Assembly (NCBI GenBank): GCA_905221615.1 | Contig: CAJNDT010006155.1 | Span: 62,001-126,000, forward strand | Length of the DNA stretch: 64,000 nucleotides | From: Symbiodinium sp. CCMP2592 | Taxonomy: Eukaryota > Sar > Dinophyceae > Suessiales > Symbiodiniaceae | Direction: 5' to 3' | Part shown: piece after piece, positions 1-9,056 of the stretch | How the letters are laid out: every line of letters begins with the position of its first letter | Numbering within the stretch: the stretch's first letter is position 1 | Translations under genes and position numbers: made by a program | Notes under the pieces: generated by a model | Database searches by the model: none | Told to the model about the DNA's origin: nothing | Seen by the model: the letters and a program-made list of their open reading frames with translations, nothing else

Positions 1-73
1 TCAAAGAGAACCTGTGAAAAGCCCCAGCTCTTCTCTGTCCAGATGCACATCAATGAACGTTCTCTTCAGATAC

Positions 74-117
74 TCGCGCGCGAATGCGCGCGGGCGCGCG
101 CGCACATGCGCGCATGA
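74..117. repeat. Alternating CG/CA purine-pyrimidine tract
   Basis: An almost uninterrupted run of alternating purine-pyrimidine dinucleotides, mainly CG and GC with a few CA steps. Such runs can adopt left-handed DNA under negative supercoiling. It stands in otherwise AT-leaning sequence. No gene overlaps it. Confidence 0.7.
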
Positions 118-215
118 GTAGATTGAAAGTGCAACAGCAATTGTGTTCCAAATTGACAATTCTCAGCTTGTTCATCAGTGAAATACAGTCTAAAACTGTT
201 CCCTTAACAGGTTTC

Positions 216-376
216 TATACATTTTTGATGAACTTTTGATGAACTTTTGATGAACTTTTGATGAACTTTTGAGAACTTTTGAGAACTTTTGATATTTTCG
301 ACGGTTTGATGACATTTTGATGACATTTTGATGAACTTTTGATGAACTTTTGAGAACTTTTGATGACTTTTTGATA
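216..376. repeat. Short tandem repeat, 8-12 bp units around GAACTTTTGA
   Basis: Repeats of GATGAACTTTTG with shortened units (GAACTTTTGA) and GATGACATTTT variants run without a break for about 160 bp. Two minus-strand reading frames stay open through it and give Ser/Lys/Val-rich repetitive peptides, which I regard as by-products of the repeat and not as genes. Confidence 0.85.
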
Positions 377-562
377 TTTTCGAGGTTGACAGAAATGTAG
401 TTTTTGCTATTTTGGAAGGTGACAGAAATGTAATTCCAATGCTTGCAGCTTCTGGCTCCGGTTTCCATTGGTAGCTTCGGGTTTGGGGTTTTTTCAGAGT
501 TTGCCTGCCTGCCACAGGACGTGCATTGATTGTATTGGTGATGGCTATATACAAAGTCGATG

Positions 563-770
563 CATTCAGGGGTGGCTTGACTCAAATGTTTCTAGGGGTT
601 TGCATTGGTAGCTGAGCTTTGGTCTGTTTTTTAGAGGATACCTTCCTCCCTTGCTACACAATTTCGTGTACTTCTGGACCAAACTGTTTGGAGAGAATGA
701 TTACGTTTGCATTCAGAAGTGGCTTGACTCAGGTGTTTCTAGGGGTTTGTATTGGTAGCGGAGCTTTGGT
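563..770. repeat. Imperfect ~60-bp direct repeat, two copies 147 bp apart
   Basis: Copies at about 563-623 and 710-770 share CATTCAG..GTGGCTTGACTCA and TTTCTAGGGGTTTG, then ATTGGTAGC.GAGCTTTGG. A shorter ATTGGTAGCTGAGCTTT echo follows near 798-815. No coding signal is seen between 377 and 1040. Confidence 0.75.
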
Positions 771-1039
771 CTTGCATGCAAATTGGTATCGGAGCCATTG
801 GTAGCTGAGCTTTCATGCAAAGAAGCTGACTGCAAAATGCATTGGTTTCAGAATTGAAACCAGAATTGAAGCAGAACACGTGCTTTTAAGAGTGTTTGGC
901 AATCAGCCAGTCCTTCTGGAATGATGCAAATGCAGGTCTGCCGACAACGATGTGCACATTTGAGACAGGTTCAGCGAGAATGTAAATGCATTGAACACTT
1001 CCTCGAAATGCATTTCTGGCGGGCCGATGTTGCATTGAA

Positions 1040-1690
1040 ATCAAATTGGTGCACGCTTTTCTGGACTACAAATGTATTGCAAGCAAACCGAAATGACAGA
1101 CGAAATGCATCCAGTTGTGCTGGAACTGTTGTCAAAGTGCACTTCGAGATGCTGTCTGGCACATGTTGAATGCATCCTGCATCTACATTCTGTGACCTGG
1201 TAATGCATTTGAAATGAAGGATTGGACGTCCGTTTTTGGATCCGAGATGCATTGCAAGCAAACCGAAATGACAGACGAAATGCATCCAGTTGTGCTGGAA
1301 CTGTTGTCAAAATGCACTTTGAGATGCTGTCTGGCACATGTTGAATGCATCCAGCATCTGCATTCTGTGAGCTGGAAATGCATTTGAAATGAAAGTTTGG
1401 ACGTCCGTTTTGGATCCGAAATGCATTGCAAGCAAACCGAAATGACAGACGAAATGCATCCAGTTGTGCTGGAACTGTTGTCAAAATGCACTTTGAGATG
1501 CTGTCTGGCACATGTTGAATGCATCCAGCATCTGCATTCTGTGAGCTGGAAATGCATTTGAAATGAAAGTTTGGACGTCCGTTTTGGATCCGAAATGCAT
1601 TGCAAGCAAACCGAAATGACAGACGAAATGCATCCAGTTGTGCTGGAACTGTTGTCAAAATGCACTTTGACATCCTGTCTTGCAGGTGTT
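1040..1690. repeat. Tandem repeat of 174-175 bp, about 3.7 copies
   Basis: The string AAGCAAACCGAAATGACAGA begins at 1081, 1256, 1430 and 1604, giving periods of 175, 174 and 174 bp. Copies are nearly identical and carry many ATGCAT and TGCATCC words. Because 174 is a multiple of three, minus frames stay open through several copies and produce long repetitive ORFs. I see no independent sign that these are translated. Confidence 0.92.
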
Positions 1691-2006
1691 GAATACATCA
1701 AATATTGGTTGGAATTATGACAAATGTATTTGGTCACAGCCGAGACCACCATCACAACTCCTTCATCCACTTGTCAGTTGTAATTCAGAACGAGACAAGG
1801 ATAGGACTGAGACTCTTTCTCCGAACACAGTCATCATGGAACCACATGACTGTGCAATGCAACACCACGTCTGCTGCTTTCTTCAACTTGTCTGCAAGGT
1901 GGAACATGACAGTGAAGCTCACATGCAACTCTCAATGGGCATCTGCACAATTGTTTTGGTCACGAATCAGGCAGCTGGCTGAATTGATCGAATTACAAAT
2001 TGAGAA
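1691..2006. other. Spacer without a recognisable gene
   Basis: Plus-strand frames are open here but give compositionally ordinary peptides with no family resemblance. One CAATTG occurs near 1948. I see no other structure. Confidence 0.4.
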
Positions 2007-2279
2007 TCATTGCTGTGCAAGCATTGCCAATATTGCAGCATGGAGGACAAGCCCCATCAGCTGCGAGGCGGAAGGATTGAGTTTCATGAGCGCTTTGAAG
2101 TTGTAGACCTTATCCTCCCACTCTTGTTTTCTTTCTCCAAGCATTGGGCGTGGAACCAGGCAGCTCATCAAGTCAAAACCGACACAGCCATAAAGTGGAG
2201 CCGAGTCATCGATCAATCGCTTGTTCATCCGCCAAAGTTTGGCCAGTCGGCGTTCCTGGGCAGCTGCCTCATCGCCCAT
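2007..2279 (-). CDS. Small orphan ORF, 90 residues
   Basis: The ORF can be opened upstream to 2330, but the ATG at 2279 gives a natural start, MGDEAAAQERRLAKLWR. The body is charged and helical-looking, with a pair of prolines in the middle (VPRPML) and a hydrophobic C-terminal tail rich in Ala, Leu and Met (about residues 74-90) that could be a membrane or amphipathic segment. I recognise no family. It is the leftmost of a series of minus-strand small ORFs separated by CAATTG-rich spacers. Coding status is inferred from the clean ATG and amino-acid composition only. Confidence 0.45.
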   Translation of the reverse strand: MGDEAAAQERRLAKLWRMNKRLIDDSAPLYGCVGFDLMSCLVPRPMLGERKQEWEDKVYNFKALMKLNPSASQLMGLVLHAAILAMLAQQ

Positions 2280-2724
2280 GTTGCAGCTCGACTTGCTACA
2301 AAGAGTGCTCCTCCTCTTGAACCAAAACACTGCAGGAACATTGTGATATTGCGAGTGATGACATTGACATGAAGCACACCGATGACAAAAACATCAAACA
2401 GAACAAGCCAGCATCCACTGAAAATCATGTTTGGAATTGTCACAACATGCTGTACATTCAATCTGTTTTGCTGGGGGCCGGCCCACTGACGATTTGCATC
2501 ATCTCCTTAGTACAAGTGCGGGCGCATTTAGGAAAAGAACACACACACACACACCCAGCTCCACAATGCAAATCTGTGTGCAGGGCTTGTCTGTCTATCA
2601 CACAAAGCTCTGGATAACAGGGATTTACAAATCACAAGCACTGGCAAAGATGTGAAGCCTTGCAACACAAAGAGATGTTTTGCCAGCAATGCCACAAGAT
2701 GCCAGCAGAATCAGTGAAACGGAA
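2280..2724. other. Spacer with a (CA)n run
   Basis: Contains a CA dinucleotide run at about 2539-2554. ORFs on the plus strand here look like chance frames. Nothing else is supported. Confidence 0.4.
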
Positions 2725-3000
2725 TCAATCCTCATCACCTTCTCCATTTAATTCACCACGTTGTTGGGAATCAGCTGTGGACCTCCGTCTGACGTCGTCA
2801 AGGGTGGTACGCCTTATATCCGTCTCGTTGTACCAATCCACTATGCACAGTGTGCAATAATGGACTTGGTGTCCCCATTTTGTTCTCATGCAAGGTTGAT
2901 CGTGCATCTCACAATTGAACAAACAGCTTCCTCCACAATCGCGATGACCACCGGGAGACAAAGAAGCTCCTGCTCGGTGTGGACAAAATCGGTTCCCCAT
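2725..3000 (-). CDS. Cys/His-rich small protein, 91 residues, putative zinc binding
   Basis: Starts at ATG 3000 (MGNRFCPHRAG) and ends with a very acidic tail (GEGDED). Cysteines lie at residues 6, 22, 26, 30, 37, 49 and 52 with histidines at 8, 19, 33, 44 and 47; the CGGSCLFNC and CTLC groups are the kind of spacing that chelates zinc. The second half (residues 60-80) is Arg/Asp-rich. The frame is open 17 codons further upstream to a TGA, and a TTTGCAATAG acceptor-like site lies in that extension, so a spliced upstream exon is possible. No named zinc-finger class fits. Metal binding is an inference from the residue pattern. Confidence 0.45.
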   Translation of the reverse strand: MGNRFCPHRAGASLSPGGHRDCGGSCLFNCEMHDQPCMRTKWGHQVHYCTLCIVDWYNETDIRRTTLDDVRRRSTADSQQRGELNGEGDED

Positions 3001-3312
3001 TGCAATGGGCGAACCAGCAGCAGCAAGTAGCCCTATTGCAAAGAAGCTTCACTGACTCACTTGACAAATAGTAATGCTGCGAATCAGCACAGACCGACAG
3101 GTGACAGTGTCCTATTTAACATTCTGAGAGCACTCAACTGGTCTCCGATCAAGCATGGCACATCTTCCTGAAGAATTGTACACATCACAGACTTTTTGAC
3201 AAACACGCACACACTCTCTCTGGAACTGTTCTCCTGGTCTGGTCCACACTGCGAAAGCAAGTGACTGAAAAGAAACATTGAAGTGTTTTGGAAACCTCTG
3301 CAAGGTCCAAGT
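3001..3312. other. Spacer without a recognisable gene
   Basis: Minus-strand frames at 3084-3320 are open but overlap each other without a preferred reading. Nothing is supported. Confidence 0.35.
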
Positions 3313-3747
3313 TCATTCACTCAGATGAACATCAGATTGAACTTCATCTCGTTGAGATGCTGTGTCACAGCTGACAATTGCTTCCAATTGTGTGACACGA
3401 TTCCGTAAGGAAATAATGGCTTCATCAGTGCTTGTGATGAACTCACTCAGCAATCGCCAAAATTGTGGGTTGTTGCCAAATTCAACAAAGCCCGGGCTAT
3501 TCGATGACACAGCTGATGACTCAGACGCAGGAGATTCTGTCGCCACCTCCGCCAAGACCCGCAGAAGAGCGTCGGCACGCTCTGCTCTCCTCTCCAGAAC
3601 CCTCTCCACTGCATGTTGCGACATGCTGTGCTCACTAAGTAGGACTGGCAATACGCTTGAAGCCACAAACCTGCAGAATGGTTCAATTCCACTCACATAC
3701 CAAAGCATTACCGGCAGGTCAAGAAATTTGAACAGGAGACTATACAC
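3313..3747 (-). CDS. Orphan ORF or exon, ~144 residues, coiled-coil-like
   Basis: The open frame reads through a hydrophobic start (LLFKFLDLPVMLWYV), an Arg/Glu/Ala helix (about residues 48-70, VERVLERRAERADALLRVL), a Ser-rich linker, and a C-terminal heptad-like stretch (TSTDEAIISLRNRVTQLEAI) ending in an acidic tail. The left helix and the C-terminal helix look like coiled coil. There is no in-frame ATG at the left edge: the frame is GTG-led and a run of 11 T followed by a TAATGCAG site lies just before it, so this may be an internal or last exon. Family unknown. Confidence 0.5.
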   Translation of the reverse strand: MYSLLFKFLDLPVMLWYVSGIEPFCRFVASSVLPVLLSEHSMSQHAVERVLERRAERADALLRVLAEVATESPASESSAVSSNSPGFVEFGNNPQFWRLLSEFITSTDEAIISLRNRVTQLEAIVSCDTASQRDEVQSDVHLSE

Positions 3748-4171
3748 TGCATTATTTATTGGGACACAATGAAAAAAAAAAACAATAAGCCAGACTTAAT
3801 AATCATGCAGAACGGCCTCCCAAACTAACCCAAGGGCCGCCACGGTGTGGGTTCCCACACTCATTGTGGAAGCACTGCCAGCAAGCACATTAGCTCATTG
3901 TCCTGCTCAGGTTGCACCCCCAACCTGTTGGCCACAGCAGTGCTGTGCTTATTAGCACAGGCCCTGGGTGCCCCACACCCGGCCAGCGGTGTGAAAGGGT
4001 GACTGGAGCGGGTGGTCACCCCTCTTGGTAGGGCCAGACTTCTGCTGCCGAGCTGCACGACTATTAACTCGAACACATCTGCAGACATGCACAATTTGCC
4101 GAACTACACTGTTCTGCCAATTCTGTTTTGCACACACAGACATTCATCAGTGGCAGTGAAACCTTGTCAAT
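3748..4171. other. Spacer without a recognisable gene
   Basis: Holds an A-run at about 3771-3781 and Pro/Ala-like GC-rich sequence, no supported ORF. Confidence 0.35.
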
Positions 4172-4579
4172 CTAAGGATTACTACGAACAATTCTCACAA
4201 CATGACCTGTGGCATAGCTTGTCACCGGAAAGTAGTATGGCAGATGAATCTCACATTGTACAAGATGGAATGTGTCCGGCTTCAGCCACCTGTGGTGAAT
4301 AGTCCAGAGCTCTGTTGCAATCTTGTACTTGACTCGGTCGATCAAGTCAGTACTCGAAACCACCAAGTGACTCGAATATCCTTGGAAATTGTTCACCCAA
4401 TCAGGATCCATAACAATATCCACCCGAAAGTTTTGTGCGGCAAAGGTCAGACCCGCTTCTGCAGCCTTTCGCTTTCGCTGTTTCAACATGGCTTCAGTCA
4501 TGTCATGTGATACTTCGAAAACTATTGTGAAACTGCATTCTGAGCCTGACAGCTCCCAAGACAATTTGCCAACATGCAT
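4172..4579 (-). CDS. Orphan ORF, 135 residues
   Basis: Starts at a clear ATG (MHVGKLSWELSGSEC). It has a mixed alpha/beta composition with a basic helix around residues 33-43 (LKQRKRKAAEAG), a strand-like VDIVMDPDWVNNF, and a His/Trp-rich portion near residue 92 (ELWTIHHRWLK). A balanced composition free of repeats supports real coding, but no family is recognised. The upstream region at 4728-4830 carries an element shared with the ORF starting at 6633. Confidence 0.5.
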   Translation of the reverse strand: MHVGKLSWELSGSECSFTIVFEVSHDMTEAMLKQRKRKAAEAGLTFAAQNFRVDIVMDPDWVNNFQGYSSHLVVSSTDLIDRVKYKIATELWTIHHRWLKPDTFHLVQCEIHLPYYFPVTSYATGHVVRIVRSNP

Positions 4580-4727
4580 CCGGGTTTGACAGTCTGAACT
4601 AGGCTTGGCTGCTTAGGACACGGCGAAGAAGAGCTTCTGGGTGTCCAGGTCGGAAGAAGCCTGCAGGACAATTGCACTCATTACCTTGAAGGAGAGCTGT
4701 GCCATTCCAGATGATGCTCTTTGCACT

Positions 4728-4830
4728 GACACTGTTTAGTCAGGCAAAGTCCCACTGGATGACTGCCCATACTGTTTCCTCTTGTGATGCTCTGATGGTT
4801 TTTGGAGCAATCTCAACAGCACCATCAGAT
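4728..4830 (-). promoter_or_regulatory. Shared ~110-bp upstream element, copy 1
   Basis: Matches a second copy at 6874-6987: both run GCACTGACAC, then GTCAGGCAAAGT, CACTGGATGAC, CTGTTTCCT, CTCTGATGGTT and CAGCACCATCAG in the same order with small indels. It begins about 150 bp upstream of the ATG at 4579. Function is unknown; the position upstream of two ORF starts suggests a promoter or leader, but a dispersed repeat is equally possible. Confidence 0.5.
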
Positions 4831-5051
4831 TCTCTAGAGGAACTGACAACATGTGAAACAAACCCAGACAGAGGTCCACACCACCAATCTTGCACAATTG
4901 AGTCAAGTCTTCTCAGCCAAGGCCAAGCAAAAACTGGGGGACTTCATTTCCAGACTTGTCAGTCCCAGTCAGTGAAACTCAATTGTCGTTCAATTGTCAT
5001 TGTTCACTTGCAGTCGTCTGGCTTCTTCCCGCCAGAGCCGCCATCCATCAT

Positions 5052-6029
5052 CTAAATCTGTCTCATCCACACTGTCACGATCTGTGTCAGGCTCTTCCTC
5101 CGGACGATGTGCACGTAGCTCTCTCTCAGCCACACTGTCAGGATCTGTGCAGGCTCTTCCTGCGGTTCATCTGGAGGAAAAACACGCCGACCGCGCGTGC
5201 CAGGAATGTGCAGAATCTGATGGGTCGGGCGGGTCAGGGAAAAGTGCTCGTTCCGATGGAAATAGCTGCGACGACTTGCGTGGATGATATATGAAGCAAA
5301 CTCTACCCCGTACTCTTGTGCTTCGTCCCACATGTTGCTCTGGAGCACAACCCAGCTGTCGGCTCTTTCCAGCCTTCGAACATAATCGATATTCCTCTGA
5401 GAGTGAACGAGTGTCCTGAGGCAGTGCCGCATCCACCTCCTGACCAGCTCCGGTTCACTCATAACCCAGCATCTGCGAGCACGACGGCAAGTTGTCCGAA
5501 AATTGCAAAGGCAGTCCACAGTGAGCAACTCGTGAGTCACATGAAGCCAATAGTAACCATCTTGCAAATTCACTAGATGGTGTACCGACATTGCACCCTC
5601 TTGTTTGTTCATATCGTCATGGCGGTCAAGGCGGTTGATTCGCCATCGCACTGGTTGCCACGGATACTCGTGCCTCCAAAGAGGACGATTGACATCATAA
5701 TGCAAAACATGATCGATCAATATGGGGCGTTCCTGTGGCAAAATTGGCGGATTGTTTGCCCTGAGTCGTCTCATGCGCTCCTCCTCCCAGCCGGACAAAA
5801 CGTAACCATTGAGATTCGTCCTGTAAAAACGAAGCCTGTTTCTTCCGTTATACATGCGCAGTCTCTCCGGCGTGTCGGATCGGTTGGACTCGGACCACGG
5901 GGGGAGTGGGCTTCGAGGGCTGCTGGATCTGCTCCTGGAAAAGCGACGCCAATTGAAATTATCATAATTAAACGGCGGCGGCAACGGCGGCTGCAAGGGC
6001 GAATTGCTCCGGCTACGGCCCCTTTGCAT
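5052..6029 (-). CDS. Arg/Ser-rich orphan protein, 325 residues
   Basis: The ATG at 6029 follows an in-frame TGA 13 codons upstream with no other ATG between, so the start is well defined. Residues 1-55 are low-complexity RS/Pro (RGRSRSNSPLQPPLPPP, later SRSRSSSPRSPLPP), like the RS segments of splicing and RNA-binding proteins. The remainder is Arg/Trp/His-rich with repeated aromatic clusters (WRHEYPWQPVRWRINR, DGYYWLHVTHELL) and a Cys/Arg stretch (CRRARRC), then a C-terminus in which ILTVW and IVTVW repeat. One exon of nearly 1 kb contrasts with the short exons of the right-hand genes. An RNA-binding role is only suggested by composition. No family recognised. Confidence 0.6.
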   Translation of the reverse strand: MQRGRSRSNSPLQPPLPPPFNYDNFNWRRFSRSRSSSPRSPLPPWSESNRSDTPERLRMYNGRNRLRFYRTNLNGYVLSGWEEERMRRLRANNPPILPQERPILIDHVLHYDVNRPLWRHEYPWQPVRWRINRLDRHDDMNKQEGAMSVHHLVNLQDGYYWLHVTHELLTVDCLCNFRTTCRRARRCWVMSEPELVRRWMRHCLRTLVHSQRNIDYVRRLERADSWVVLQSNMWDEAQEYGVEFASYIIHASRRSYFHRNEHFSLTRPTHQILHIPGTRGRRVFPPDEPQEEPAQILTVWLRESYVHIVRRKSLTQIVTVWMRQI

Positions 6030-6396
6030 GATTCTGCTGTTTCCTTGAAACTGTCCAGCCCATTGTCACTGGAGCTATCCGCTGACTCAATCAACGATTG
6101 AGTTGCTACTGTTCAAGATCCTTCCTTGCTCCAGATGTAGAACCGTCCAGTTCTCAGCGCTTCACAATTGATCTGAGACACGACAATTGTGACACAATTC
6201 ATGGACATGCAATTCATTTCCACAAGCATCACTGGACAAAGGACAATTTCGGCAATAGCTCAGGTTTCCCACAGCTTTTTCCCCCAATCGAAACTTGCTG
6301 GAATCTTCTGGAACCTGCAATTGCAGCTAGTGATCTGCAAATGGCAGAATAATTACTAATTCAAATTTGTCCTGTGCGAATCACATCGGTGAAACA
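6030..6396. other. CAATTG-rich spacer
   Basis: Three CAATTG hexamers at about 6168, 6183 and 6308 within 150 bp, several as TTCACAATTGA or CGACAATTGTGAC, which are near-palindromic over 10-13 bp. No ORF is supported. Confidence 0.5.
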
Positions 6397-6633
6397 TCAG
6401 TGCTTGACCGGCAAGTGGCTTTTGCAGGTTGCAGATTCCTCTGACACACTGCCTTTGGACTCCGCCAAAACCACATCATCACATTTGCAGTCTTGCGAGA
6501 TCATCTCCAAGCGCTTGTAGTCCCATGCCGGCAGGTAGCTTTCAAAGTGGAACAGCATGCAGCTGAGGCACCTTTTTTCGTCCACATAGCACTGAAGGGA
6601 TTCCACATAGCCCTCCTTCTTGGGATTCGACAT
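6397..6633 (-). CDS. Small Cys-containing orphan ORF, 78 residues
   Basis: I take the ATG at 6633 (MSNPKKEGYVESLQCYVDEK) over the upstream non-ATG extension. Cysteines at about residues 15, 21, 24, 49, 51 and 69 (CLSC, CKC) with nearby histidines suggest possible metal binding, and the tail is Ser/Glu-rich. Family unknown. The second copy of the shared upstream element starts about 240 bp upstream. Confidence 0.45.
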   Translation of the reverse strand: MSNPKKEGYVESLQCYVDEKRCLSCMLFHFESYLPAWDYKRLEMISQDCKCDDVVLAESKGSVSEESATCKSHLPVKH

Positions 6634-6873
6634 GATCGTCAATCAAAATTTCAAACCAAATTGATCTTGGGGGACAATGGCTGCAGCTGAAGCAAGACAA
6701 TTCTAACAGCAGGCAAACCATTCCAAGACTGGATGTAAGAGGCTTTCACTGAAGACTGAGGCGGCTGCATGGTGATGGTTCTCTTTGTCGCAAACAACCT
6801 GACAGAATTGAAGAATTGTTCATTTCTTGGCTTGGCTTTCAACCGCAACATGTGCCATGCCAGTTGCCCACTC

Positions 6874-6987
6874 ATGCACTGACACAGATTTGTCAGGCAA
6901 AGTTTCACTGGATGACTTTGCTGTGCCCATGACACTGTTTCCTTTTGCACTCTGATGGTTCATAGAGTTGTACAGCACCATCAGGTT
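6874..6987 (-). promoter_or_regulatory. Shared ~110-bp upstream element, copy 2
   Basis: Second copy of the block at 4728-4830, with the same ordered words (GTCAGGCAAAGT, CACTGGATGAC, CTGTTTCCTTTT, CTCTGATGGTT, CAGCACCATCAG). A minus frame across it is open for 99 codons but its sequence is not conserved between copies in frame, so I do not call a gene. Confidence 0.5.
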
Positions 6988-7179
6988 TTTATAAGGAATC
7001 TGCAAGTCAAGCAAACTCTCAATTAATTGTGTACAACACTGTCACTTCATTGTGCACGAAACTGTCATCACAATAAATCAATTGTGTGTTTTGAGTCACA
7101 GAGGCAGAGGTAGGCGCATTGTCAGTGTCAGTGACCTAATTGGCAAAAGGACTCGACACCGATTCGAGGAGTCAGAGTT

Positions 7180-8205
7180 TCAGGCCGGATCGTGCTCGTC
7201 CTCGGATTCAGAGGACTGTTCCAACAGCATGTGTAAGTATTCGTTCTCTGAGTCTGATGTTTCGTCACACACTTCATGTCTGTACATTGGCTCATCATCA
7301 CTCATTGCATGGGCTTCGTCTTCGTCCTCATCCTCTATATCCTCATTTTCGGGAACTTTGTCTTCCTCTGGGTCTTCATCCTCTAGATCCTCATCTGCTT
7401 TACAATGATAAGGGTCCAGTGACTCCTCAGACTCTGACGACTGCATCAGAACCTCGTCCAACTTCAGAGCCATTGCTTCCAATTCTGCCCGCATTTTTTT
7501 GTTTGGGCAAGAGTTCTCAGGGGTCCAATCCCGAAAAGTAAGGAGCTCCTCCACGTTTGAGAACGGTTGTGTGTAGCCAGTGGCTCTCGAAAGCATGAAA
7601 ACAGATGAAAACCACCCATGCAAGAATCCGATCATCGTCAAATCTCGTGTAATTGCCGGCTCGGCACAATGTAGAAGCCACTTGATGTTCTTGTTATAAT
7701 GCTTCCTGGTCTGATCCGCCTTGCGCTGCAACTCCTCCGAGGCAAAAAATTCCGGAGACCATACCCAAAGAAGCCCCTCAACCAGGTCTCCAAGTTTCTC
7801 TTCGCCCCAAGGATAGGCTCTGCGAAATCCAGGCAGAAGCAACTCCAACGCCATTGTGTATAACGCATTCCCAGGATCATGCGGTTGCCCATTGTAGTAC
7901 AGGCAGCCTCCGTGAGATATGTGTTTTCGAAATTGTGATGGGTAGTCAGCCAAGCCCTGGAACACACTCCGAAACCTGCGCTGAAGTTGGCCTGAATCTG
8001 CTCTCAAAAGATCAATCATCTGGGCCACAAATATTGTTGCCGACCGCACTTCACGTGGATCCACATACAGGTTCTCCAGGACATTGCTACAGTCACGGCA
8101 ACAATTGAAGTAGTGCCGAATTGGCGTTTCAGCTGTTTTCTGGTACCACTGGGATTTCCTCCAGTATGAATGACCCAGGCAACGCTTGCAAAAAGGACAC
8201 TCCAT
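7180..8205 (-). CDS. Orphan protein, 341 residues: CxxC head, helical core, acidic tail
   Basis: The ATG at 8205 follows an in-frame TGA (five codons upstream), fixing the start: MECPFCKRCLGHSYWRK. The head has C-P-F-C and C-C-R-D-C groups with histidines between (residues 3-45), a likely zinc site. The middle (about 50-235) is a balanced helical domain with aromatic motifs (HISHGGCLYYNGQPHDPGN, FRRAYPWGEEKLGDLV, LLWVWSPEFFASEEL). The last ~110 residues are strongly acidic Glu/Asp/Ser, like the tails of chromatin or nucleolar proteins. Single exon. I do not recognise the family; this is the best-looking orphan in the left block. Confidence 0.65.
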   Translation of the reverse strand: MECPFCKRCLGHSYWRKSQWYQKTAETPIRHYFNCCRDCSNVLENLYVDPREVRSATIFVAQMIDLLRADSGQLQRRFRSVFQGLADYPSQFRKHISHGGCLYYNGQPHDPGNALYTMALELLLPGFRRAYPWGEEKLGDLVEGLLWVWSPEFFASEELQRKADQTRKHYNKNIKWLLHCAEPAITRDLTMIGFLHGWFSSVFMLSRATGYTQPFSNVEELLTFRDWTPENSCPNKKMRAELEAMALKLDEVLMQSSESEESLDPYHCKADEDLEDEDPEEDKVPENEDIEDEDEDEAHAMSDDEPMYRHEVCDETSDSENEYLHMLLEQSSESEDEHDPA

Positions 8206-9056
8206 CGCCACCAGGAAAAGTCACATGCGAAAAAATGCTATTTGCGTTTGGCCTCAGCAGCCACCTCTCAATTCTAAAATGCTGCAATTGTGACAATTGA
8301 GACTCAATTGTGAAAGTGTTCATCCAGTAGCATGGGAATCCAAAGTGTAACTACTGTTCGGAGCAGTTCTGAACTTTGACACCAACAGCTGCAAAAACAT
8401 GAATCTATGACCAGACGACTGACTAACACAACATTTTCATCGACAACTCACCAGTGAGATCGATGTCACTGCCTCCTGCAACTCGAGGAACTCCAGCACC
8501 TGAGCACATTGGAAGCTGTATGATATGATATTATATTATGTGTTTCTGTGTGTGTGTGTGTGCTTGGGTGATAGCATGAATTAACTTCAAACTGACTGAC
8601 ACGGAATTGTCAGAGTCTGTGTGAGTCGAGGAGAATGAACCAATCAGAAGAGCTGGAATCAGCTGAGTAGATTCACTCAACCAAATCACCAGCTGAGTAT
8701 GGTACTTAGTGTACGAGCACCAGAAAGTGCCATGGATGAAAGCTCAACATCTCATTGGAGCTTTCAGCTCAGTCAGCCGGGCAGTCAGCTCACTTCAAGT
8801 CGGGTCGAACAGTTCCAGTGGCGGCCGCTCTGTCGAAGCGGATGGCGGGTGTGGCTGGGACATTTCGTTTCCTGTAGCCAGCACAAGCTCACTACTTCAC
8901 CACATTTGAGTTTAAGGACTTGCACTGTCCCCGAACAAGGACAAGTTGCCCACACATTGTCTCAGCCAGCTCGTACTCTGTTGTCTCTCACCATGGCGCA
9001 TCAGCATGTTCATCCTTGGCACTACAGATATTGATTGATTCATGTGAGTCTGAGTC
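8206..9056. other. CAATTG-rich spacer with (GT)n
   Basis: Three CAATTG hexamers lie within 40 bp near 8284-8312, and a GT run at about 8547-8562. The only long frames (plus strand 8699-9034) have low-information Ser/Gln/His composition and I do not support them. Confidence 0.45.

Noticed and set aside
190..585. Minus-strand Ser/Lys/Val-rich ORFs
   Set aside because: Product of the GAACTTTTGA short tandem repeat.
1041..1770. Two overlapping minus-strand ORFs of ~200 codons
   Set aside because: They lie in the 174-bp tandem repeat and stay open only because the period is a multiple of three.
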